Shown: positions 1-4,291 of the stretch, one piece after another
Layout: every line of letters begins with the position of its first letter
Numbering within the stretch: the first letter of the stretch is position 1
Source of the DNA: Acidobacteriota bacterium
Lineage (GTDB): Bacteria; Acidobacteriota; Terriglobia; 20CM-2-55-15
Reading direction: 5' to 3'
Length of the DNA: 5,095 bases
Assembly (NCBI GenBank): GCA_003222755.1
Contig: QHXA01000162.1
Location: forward strand, 616 to 5,710
The notes under the pieces: model-generated
Told to the model about the DNA's origin: nothing
Database searches by the model: none
What the model saw: the letters and a program-made list of their open reading frames with translations, nothing else
Position numbers and translations under genes: made by a program

Positions 1-1
1 C

Positions 2-367
2 GACCCCGATCTCAAGGTTGCGAAGCTGTATGACATGTTGCCCGCCGAGGCCGGAACTAGCTCCGAAGGCCGCACCGCAGCCAGCAATGCAACAGTCCGG
101 ACGGTGTTCGTCGTCGGTCCCGACAAGAAGATCAAGTTGATGCTCAGTTACCCCATGAGCACCGGCCGCAATTTCGACGAAGTTCTGCGGGTCGTCGATT
201 CAATTCAACTGACTGCTAAGCACAAGGTAGCTACGCCGGTAAACTGGAAGCAGGGCGATGATGTAATTATCCTGCCGACCGTATCGGACGAAGAAGCCAA
301 GCAAAAATTTCCCGGCGGTTGGAAGGCGCCCAAACCCTACCTACGCGTTGTCCCGCAGCCGAAATAA
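2..367 (+). CDS. 1-Cys peroxiredoxin (Prx6 type), C-terminal part; 5' end outside window
   Basis: Thiol peroxidase of the AhpC/TSA superfamily, 1-Cys Prx6 branch, which reduces hydrogen peroxide and organic hydroperoxides in the cytoplasm. The frame is open from base 2 and gives 121 residues before the TAA at 365-367; the ATG at 35 is internal (M12), not a start. Recognition rests on the C-terminal half typical of Prx6: DPDLKVAKLYDML, then VRTVFVVGPDKKIKL, SYPMSTGRNFDEVLRVVDSI, QLTAKHKVATPVNWKQGDD, and the closing lysine/proline-rich tail (EEAKQKFPGGW, YLRVVPQPK). GPDKKIKL and TGRNFDEVLRVVDS belong to the thioredoxin-fold core, and KVATPVNWKQGDD to the C-terminal dimerisation domain. The peroxidatic cysteine (PVCTTE in the family) lies upstream of the window and cannot be checked. 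The tail looks intact. A strong terminator follows within 11 bases of the stop, so this is the last gene of its transcript. Confidence 0.93.
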   Translation, partial: DPDLKVAKLYDMLPAEAGTSSEGRTAASNATVRTVFVVGPDKKIKLMLSYPMSTGRNFDEVLRVVDSIQLTAKHKVATPVNWKQGDDVIILPTVSDEEAKQKFPGGWKAPKPYLRVVPQPK

Positions 368-377
368 GACCTTTTAC

Positions 378-404
378 CCGAGACGGCGGCTCGCGCCGTC
401 TCGG
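378..404 (+). terminator. Intrinsic terminator after the peroxiredoxin gene
   Basis: A perfect 11-bp GC-rich stem, CCGAGACGGCG (378-388) with CGCCGTCTCGG (394-404), closes a 5-base loop. It starts 10 bases after the stop codon. The downstream T-run is short (GTTTC at 406-410), so release may be less sharp than at a classical terminator, but position and stem strength fit transcription termination. Confidence 0.8.
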
Positions 405-433
405 CGTTTCCATATTCTAATTCCAAAACTGTA

Positions 434-454
434 GCGGCGGTCTATGACCGCCGC
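434..454. repeat. Palindrome A1, left border of the composite element
   Basis: Perfect 9-bp stem GCGGCGGTC (434-442) with GACCGCCGC (446-454) around a TAT loop. The same unit recurs at 749-769 with one base changed. It lies 30 bases past the peroxiredoxin terminator. Confidence 0.85.
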
Positions 455-500
455 TTAGAGTTTGGACATTTCGCACCGCGGAACGGTGCTGGGAAATTAG

Positions 501-531
501 CCAGTGGTACGCGTTTTTTGCGTACCGCTGG
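501..531. repeat. Hairpin C1, left arm
   Basis: The 12-bp stem CCAGTGGTACGC (501-512) pairs with GCGTACCGCTGG (520-531) around the loop GTTTTTT (513-519). One pair, T505 with G527, is a wobble that pairs only in an RNA read from the plus strand. Its inverted partner is C2 at 625-655. Confidence 0.85.
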
Positions 532-624
532 GATACTTCGACACTCTGGAATATCCGCACCCTGAAAGGGTGTCGCGGACTCCTCGCACCCCTGCCGGGG
601 TGCCATTCTTAGTGCGTCTCAATA

Positions 625-655
625 CCAGGGGTACGCAAAAAACGCGTACCCCTGG
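625..655. repeat. Hairpin C2, right arm, inverted copy of C1
   Basis: Perfect 12-bp stem CCAGGGGTACGC (625-636) with GCGTACCCCTGG (644-655) around the loop AAAAAAC (637-643). The loop is the reverse complement of the C1 loop, which shows that the unit is inverted. Relative to C1 only two of 31 positions differ, and they are partners in the stem. The C1 and C2 arms could also pair with each other over a long range. Confidence 0.87.
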
Positions 656-748
656 CTAATCTCCTCGCACCGCTCCGCGGTGCCGAAGCGTCTCTCCTTC
701 AGCAACGCTCCGGTTTTGCTCATCTTAAAATGTCCAAACTCCAGGCAA

Positions 749-769
749 GCGGCGATCTATGACCGCCGC
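749..769. repeat. Palindrome A2, right border of the composite element
   Basis: GCGGCGATC (749-757) and GACCGCCGC (761-769) around a TAT loop, with one A-C mismatch (755/763). It matches A1 at 20 of 21 positions in the same orientation, loop included, although everything between the borders is inverted. Confidence 0.82.
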
Positions 770-805
770 CGGTCGCACCCCAAAACAGGCATGGCTGATG
801 GCCGA

Positions 806-834
806 TTGCTGATTTCGGGTCGCAGGAGTATAAG
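806..834 (+). promoter_or_regulatory. Probable sigma70 promoter for the DUF6152-type gene
   Basis: TTGCTG (806-811, -35) and TATAAG (829-834, -10) are separated by exactly 17 bases. Transcription would start near 841, giving a leader of about 30 bases before the ATG at 871. The -35 box overlaps three tandem 7-mers (GGCTGAT, GGCCGAT, TGCTGAT; 793-813). This is a consensus match only. Confidence 0.5.
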
Positions 835-858
835 GCTGTAGTGTTGACCTTCATCGAC

Positions 859-863
859 AGGAG
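859..863 (+). promoter_or_regulatory. Ribosome binding site fixing the start at 871
   Basis: AGGAG ends 7 bases before the ATG at 871. An earlier in-frame GTG at 841 has no comparable site, sits at the predicted transcription start, and would add ten charged residues in front of a good signal peptide. The start at 871 is therefore preferred. Confidence 0.7.
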
Positions 864-870
864 ATCGAAC

Positions 871-2034
871 ATGCATCGCGCCATCGTATTCTTGATCGTA
901 TTGACCTTCCCCCAGCTTGCGCTCGCTCACCACGGCGGGGCAGAGTACGCCCTGAACCAGACCGTCGAGTTTAAAGCGAAGCTCACGCGTATCGATTTGA
1001 TCAATCCACATTCGTGGCTTTATTTCGATGTGACTGACAAAGACGGGAAGGTCAGCCACCACCGGTGTGAAATGCGTTCCGTGCACGTGTTGCGGCGCTC
1101 AGGCTGGACGTCAGACCTGTTTCCAGTGGGGCAGCAGATCACGATCGAAGCTTCCCCTAACAGAACAGATCCGAATTCGTGCTATCTGCAAACAATCCTG
1201 TTCGCGGACGGAACACGCATGGACCGGTATGGTCAGTACGTCAAGGCGTCAAAAGGCAGTCTTCAGGAAGTCAGGGGACCGATTGTCGCTCCGAAGAGTA
1301 ACCGGCCCCTGCGGAGACCAACTGGCGAGCCGAACATCTCGGGCGAGTGGGCTCCCGAACAAGTCGTTATGGTTGACCCGCGCGGCACCGGCGGCGGCCT
1401 CGTGCCGCTCACCCAGTTGGGTCAATACAAGCCCGGCGAACGGCCGGCCAACGCTGGCGGCGCACGCAGAGGTGGTCCAGCCACAGGGCCGCGACTCTAC
1501 GGCGGGACCGAACTGACGGAAGCCGGAGAAAAGGCAGCCGCGGCTTTCAAGCGCGACGATAATCCACGTTTCCACTGCGAATCGACCAGCATCGTCTTCG
1601 ATTGGACGTTCGATGGACCGGTCAACCGGATCACGCAGAATAAAGATACGATCGTCCTGGAATACGGCCAGTTCGGACTCAAACGCACGGTTTACATGAA
1701 CATGAAGGAACACCCGCAGAACGTCAAACCGACCCGCGCCGGCCACTCGATTGGACGCTGGGAAAGCGACACGCTCGTCGTCGATACAGTGGGATTCCTG
1801 CCAGGCTTCTTGAATACGCCGGTGCGCAACAGTGACAAGCTGCACGTTGTCGAACAGTTTTCACTAGATCCGAATAAGATGGCATTGACGCGCCGCTATG
1901 TTGCCGAAGATCCTGTCTACTTGAAAGGCAAATACACGGGATCCGACACAGTCTTTATCGCTGACGCTCCATACAATCCGGGGAAGTGCCAAGAGTTGAA
2001 CTTTATCGATTATTCGAAACAACAAAAGCGTTAG
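871..2034 (+). CDS. Secreted DUF6152-type protein of unknown function
   Basis: 387 residues with a clear Sec signal peptide: MHR, a hydrophobic core (AIVFLIVLTFPQLALA) and an A-x-A cleavage site after A19, so the mature protein would begin HHGGAEY. Residues 20-125 match the DUF6152 pattern as I know it: the His-His start, the NPHSWLYF strand (45-52), the DKDGK turn, a hydrophobic/RRSGW segment (~71-79), a VGQQITIEASP strand and FADGTRM. Residues ~126-210 are a low-complexity, Gly/Pro/Arg-rich linker. Residues ~211-387 form a second beta-rich region with GEKAAAAF, NPRFHCEST, IGRWESDTLVVDTVGF and a closing GKCQELNF. The mature part has four cysteines (66, 104, 236, 373), so two disulfides are possible. 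The family has no assigned activity; a periplasmic or outer-membrane-associated role is inferred from the leader alone. The gene appears monocistronic, with its own promoter and no clear terminator. The start is set by the AGGAG at 859-863. Confidence 0.88.
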   Translation: MHRAIVFLIVLTFPQLALAHHGGAEYALNQTVEFKAKLTRIDLINPHSWLYFDVTDKDGKVSHHRCEMRSVHVLRRSGWTSDLFPVGQQITIEASPNRTDPNSCYLQTILFADGTRMDRYGQYVKASKGSLQEVRGPIVAPKSNRPLRRPTGEPNISGEWAPEQVVMVDPRGTGGGLVPLTQLGQYKPGERPANAGGARRGGPATGPRLYGGTELTEAGEKAAAAFKRDDNPRFHCESTSIVFDWTFDGPVNRITQNKDTIVLEYGQFGLKRTVYMNMKEHPQNVKPTRAGHSIGRWESDTLVVDTVGFLPGFLNTPVRNSDKLHVVEQFSLDPNKMALTRRYVAEDPVYLKGKYTGSDTVFIADAPYNPGKCQELNFIDYSKQQKR

Positions 2035-2130
2035 GGCCCGCCGACGACGAGTCACCCGCGCGATAAAGGAAATGCCCGGCCTGCGCTAACGGCGGCAAAC
2101 GATTTTCGCGCCGAAGAGCAATAATAATAT

Positions 2131-2418
2131 TTGCCACGCTCCCGACCGGCATCTTTAACCACAATCCGGCAAAATACAGGTCAGTACGTGATCAGGGGAC
2201 CGTTACTACCGCGCATTGACGCGAATCTCAGCAAATCATTCCGGATCACCGAATCGAAGAGCATGCAGTTGCGCGTCGATGCGTACAATGTGCTGAATCA
2301 TCCTTTGCCGGCTGCTCCGAATCTGAATATCAATGGAACGGGCACGACCGCTTTCGGAACAATCACGAACAAGACGGGAAGCCGGAGATTCCAGGGATCG
2401 CTGCGCCTCAATTTCTAA
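2131..2418 (+). pseudogene. C-terminal remnant of an Oar-like TonB-dependent receptor
   Basis: From about 2179 to the TAA at 2416-2418 the frame encodes the last ~79 residues of an acidobacterial TonB-dependent receptor barrel: GQYVIRGPLLPRIDANLSK, then SFRITESKSMQLRVDAYNV, LNHP, PNLNINGTG, FGTI, KTGSRRFQGSLRLNF. The terminal Phe is the usual signal for outer-membrane assembly. Intact family members are about 1,000 residues long, so more than 90% is missing. There is no start: the frame opens at a TTG just after two stop codons (2122-2127) and has no ribosome site. Bases 2136-2180 read TLPTGIFNHNPAKYR in another frame, which looks like the adjoining stretch of the same receptor put out of frame by an indel near 2180. 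That last point is inference. Upstream, 2035-2130 shows no recognisable receptor sequence. Unlikely to be expressed as a functional protein. Confidence 0.85.
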
Positions 2419-2495
2419 ATTCGAGCTGCAGCGTTTCGATAGGCCGGAGGATCGCTTTCTTTCAGGCAATTCCTAACGTGTCCGGATCTTTCAGG

Positions 2496-2519
2496 CACTG
2501 CGGCCGATCTGCCGCAGTG
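2496..2519 (-). terminator. Hairpin between convergent genes, probable terminator of the hydrolase gene
   Basis: Perfect 9-bp stem CACTGCGGC (2496-2504) with GCCGCAGTG (2511-2519) and a 6-base loop. It lies 9 bases beyond the stop of the minus-strand hydrolase gene. No U-run follows on either strand, so it may act weakly, or mainly protect the 3' end. It could serve both directions. Confidence 0.5.
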
Positions 2520-2527
2520 GCCGCCGA

Positions 2528-3853
2528 TCACAGCTTCGCGTACTCCCGCACGAATGCGAGGAGTCGCGTGCTCACCTGTTCCGGCTGCTCCTGCTGCACC
2601 CAGTGCCCAGCTCCATCGACGAGATGGAATCCCATCATGTGCGTGCAGACGCTCTTCTGCATTTTCTCGACGGCGCCAGGCGTCTGGTAGACGCCCCAGT
2701 CGCTCTTGCCTGCGATGTACATGGAGGGAACATCAATCGTGCGCCCAGAGAACGTCAGCATCTCGGCGACGCTCTTGGGATCCGAGCCGCGTCGCACGCG
2801 ATAACCCTGAAGCGCGCCGGTGAACCCGGTCCTGCCGTACTCCGTCGCGTAGACTTCCACTTCGTCTTCGGTCAGCCATTTGCACGCCGCGATCTCGGCC
2901 GCCGACGGCATGAAAGGCGCGACGGTCTCCGCCATGCCTTTGTCCTTCTCCATCACGTAGTAGGTGGGAATTTGCGCCATCTCTTCGGCGGTCCGCGCCT
3001 TCAAAGGATGGGGCTTGTTGGCTTTCCAATCGGCGCTCTTGTAGTGGTAGTACGCACGGAAGAACGCGTGGAGCCCTTGCGGCGCGTGCAGCATGTTGTC
3101 GTTGGCCCCGCGTGTGCGCTGATAGTTCTGATAATACTTCCGCGGCGGGTTGAGCTTTGCTAGCTCCGCATCGAGCTCGTCGTCGGTGAGGGCGGGGCGT
3201 GGGGCTGCGGCGCCGTTTGCCGTATCAAAGGGGAGTGACGGCGGACCTTCGAATGGCGAGCTCAGGATCGTGACTGTGCGGAAAATGTCGGGCCGGATGA
3301 GGGCCGCCCAGGAGGCGACCGGCGCGCCGGCGTCGTGGCCTACCACCATCGCGACCGTGCGGTGGCCGAGCGCGTAGAGGAGCCCGATCGAATCCCGCAC
3401 CATATTGAGGATTCGGAAGGGATCAGGATCGGCGTCGTAAGAATCGTCCCAGCCGGTCGTGCGCCCATAGCCGCGCTGGTCGGGGGCAATAACGTGATAG
3501 CCCGCCGCCGCCAGCGGCAGCATTACCTTGCGCCAGCTATAGGCGAGCTCTGGGAAGCCGTGCAGCAGGAGAACCGCCGGCCGGCCTGGCCCGTCGAAGC
3601 CGGCCTCCAGCATATGTACGGTAAGGCCGTTCACATTGGCGACCGCGCGCGACCGAATGCCCGCCGGGATCGTGCCGTTGCCATAGGGCGTGAGAGTCGA
3701 AAGATCCGTGCGAGGAATGACCGAACGCGCTTGGATCCGGGGATGTACAAATCCAGCGGCTGTCGCCGCCACTGCAACGAATTCGCGGCGTGAAAGTTCA
3801 GCGGCGGGATGTTGTTTTTCACTATCCAATTTCGGCTCTGTTGACGTAGACAT
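2528..3853 (-). CDS. Epoxide-hydrolase-like alpha/beta hydrolase with Tat leader
   Basis: 441 residues counted from the ATG at 3853. An in-frame ATG at 3859 would add two residues, but the ribosome site GGGGAG (3862-3867) is spaced 8 bases from 3853 and only 2 from 3859. Residues 20-42 form a twin-arginine leader (LSRREF, then an alanine-rich core), so the folded enzyme should be exported to the periplasm. The catalytic domain follows: oxyanion motif HGFPE (98-102), PDQRGYGRT (~124-132), nucleophile Asp174 in VGHDAGAP, a cap region (~200-350) with tyrosines at 298/299, 339 and 351 that could hold the epoxide, charge-relay Asp385 in AGKSDWG and His417 in GAGHW. An Asp nucleophile with this layout is shared by epoxide hydrolases and haloalkane dehalogenases; epoxide ring opening to a diol is the likelier reaction. 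The residue after the nucleophile is Ala, where many relatives have Trp (HDWG), so substrate and even reaction are uncertain. Family members are often near 300 residues; the leader and a long cap account for the extra length. Confidence 0.88.
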   Translation of the reverse strand: MSTSTEPKLDSEKQHPAAELSRREFVAVAATAAGFVHPRIQARSVIPRTDLSTLTPYGNGTIPAGIRSRAVANVNGLTVHMLEAGFDGPGRPAVLLLHGFPELAYSWRKVMLPLAAAGYHVIAPDQRGYGRTTGWDDSYDADPDPFRILNMVRDSIGLLYALGHRTVAMVVGHDAGAPVASWAALIRPDIFRTVTILSSPFEGPPSLPFDTANGAAAPRPALTDDELDAELAKLNPPRKYYQNYQRTRGANDNMLHAPQGLHAFFRAYYHYKSADWKANKPHPLKARTAEEMAQIPTYYVMEKDKGMAETVAPFMPSAAEIAACKWLTEDEVEVYATEYGRTGFTGALQGYRVRRGSDPKSVAEMLTFSGRTIDVPSMYIAGKSDWGVYQTPGAVEKMQKSVCTHMMGFHLVDGAGHWVQQEQPEQVSTRLLAFVREYAKL

Positions 3854-3861
3854 GCGCATCT

Positions 3862-3867
3862 CTCCCC
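3862..3867 (-). promoter_or_regulatory. Ribosome binding site of the hydrolase gene
   Basis: Read on the minus strand this is GGGGAG, 8 bases before the ATG at 3853. It decides between two in-frame ATGs (3859 and 3853) in favour of the inner one. Confidence 0.65.
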
Positions 3868-3883
3868 GAAGTCGTTCTTGAGG

Positions 3884-3889
3884 ATCATA
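3884..3889 (-). promoter_or_regulatory. Possible -10 box of the hydrolase gene
   Basis: Minus-strand TATGAT is one base from the TATAAT consensus and would start transcription near 3877, leaving a ~24-base leader before the ATG at 3853. The -35 position shows no good match, so an activator or a weak promoter would be needed. Confidence 0.35.
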
Positions 3890-4082
3890 CCGTCATTCAT
3901 CGGTGATCGCACGCGGGCATCGAACCTGTAGCCTTCGCCGCCGACCGCGCTTGTAAACTCCTACGTTCTGGAAAGGCGGAATGTTGAATTCTTACAAGCC
4001 GTAAACGCGACCCAGGATATTGTCTTGAACCGCCGCCGCCCGGGAAATCGCGTGTTAAGACAATGTTCGTTCAGACCTCCCG

Positions 4083-4115
4083 AGGAACTACTTTCAGCCC
4101 CAAGGAACTACTTTC
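4083..4115. repeat. Direct repeat: a 13-mer present twice with 20-base period
   Basis: AGGAACTACTTTC occurs at 4083-4095 and exactly again at 4103-4115, start to start 20 bases (close to two helical turns). It lies about 230 bases upstream of the hydrolase start. The phasing would suit two copies of a binding site on one face of the helix, or it may be part of a dispersed repeat. Confidence 0.7.
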
Positions 4116-4129
4116 GGGCGCAGGCTAAT

Positions 4130-4202
4130 CCCCTCCTCAGCGAGAAGGGGTGGCTGCGCCATCAAGAAAATGTCGCGAAGCTCCTTTGATGGCGCGTAGC
4201 CA
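4130..4202. repeat. Two-hairpin intergenic repeat
   Basis: First hairpin: CCCCTCCTC (4130-4138) with GAGAAGGGG (4142-4150), eight pairs plus one C-A mismatch, 3-base loop. Immediately after it, TGGCT (4151-4155) and GCGCCATCAA (4156-4165) pair with TTGATGGCGC (4186-4195) and AGCCA (4198-4202): 15 pairs with a 2-base bulge (4196-4197) and a 20-base loop. The back-to-back layout resembles a dispersed intergenic repeat. It sits 90 bases downstream of the minus-strand permease gene and could also block read-through from it. It has the look of a repeat I associate with acidobacterial genomes, but I could not verify that. Confidence 0.7.
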
Positions 4203-4291
4203 CAGAATCTTTCGCCGCTACGCGGCTAACGCGGCTCAACCGGATTTCCTCGATCCTCATTTGTTCTCGAACGGGATCAGGAGTTCTGTCG

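Larger units (their letters stand above)
431..770. repeat. Composite palindromic element: eight hairpins in a large imperfect inverted repeat
   Basis: This gene-free block contains three hairpin families. A (9-bp stem, TAT loop): 434-454 and 749-769. B (GCACC...GGTGC stems): 473-489, 557-573, 586-603 and 667-683. C (12-bp stem, 7-base loop): 501-531 and 625-655. The order is A, B, C, B, B, C, B, A, symmetric about base ~578. The two halves are inverted copies: GAGTTTGGACATTT at 458-471 recurs in reverse complement at 728-741, B1 and B4 match at 16 of 17 positions when inverted, C1 and C2 at 29 of 31, and the spacer ATTAG (496-500) lies in the same place in both arms. The right arm carries about 44 extra bases (684-727). 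No reading frame explains it. It resembles a BIME/REP or MITE-like structure, or a structured transcript. No transposase gene is present. The name is descriptive; I do not recognise a published family. Confidence 0.85.
3890..4291. other. Gene-free interval between hydrolase and permease genes
   Basis: About 400 bases without a supportable gene on either strand. A plus-strand frame is open from 3932 to 4186 (85 codons) but has no usable start, no ribosome site, no recognisable protein, and runs into a palindromic repeat, so I do not call it. The 7-base inverted pair CTTGTAA (3950-3956) and TTACAAG (3992-3998) is present. The right half holds a doubled 13-mer and a hairpin-rich repeat, listed separately. 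The interval carries the hydrolase promoter region and the 3' untranslated region of the permease gene. Confidence 0.6.

Noticed and set aside
431..770. CRISPR array as an explanation for the repeats
   Set aside because: Units are palindromes of three kinds with unequal spacing and mirror symmetry. There are no regular spacers and no cas genes.
841..870. GTG at 841 as start of the DUF6152-type gene
   Set aside because: It coincides with the predicted transcription start, lacks a ribosome site, and would bury the signal peptide behind ten extra residues.
1249..1845. Long minus-strand open frame opposite the DUF6152-type gene
   Set aside because: It is a shadow of a well-supported gene with signal peptide and family motifs; its own translation has no recognisable domain.
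2072..2089. ATG after AAAGGAA at 2065-2071, a five-codon frame
   Set aside because: It stops after MPGLR and shows no sign of being a conserved leader peptide.
1231..2202. Two 11-mers in the DUF6152-type gene (GGTCAGTACGT 1231-1241; TCAGGGGACCG 1271-1281) recur in the same order at 2179-2189 and 2192-2202
   Set aside because: Both places encode short similar peptide strings (GQYV, RGP) in the same codons. A few 11-base matches are expected by chance in 5 kb, and nothing between or around them is shared.
2603..3163. Plus-strand open frame opposite the hydrolase gene
   Set aside because: The minus-strand frame carries all catalytic motifs of the hydrolase. This frame is Arg/His-rich antisense shadow.
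3932..4186. Plus-strand open frame of 85 codons between the hydrolase and permease genes
   Set aside because: No usable start codon or ribosome site, no protein I recognise, and its last third lies inside the palindromic repeat at 4130-4202.
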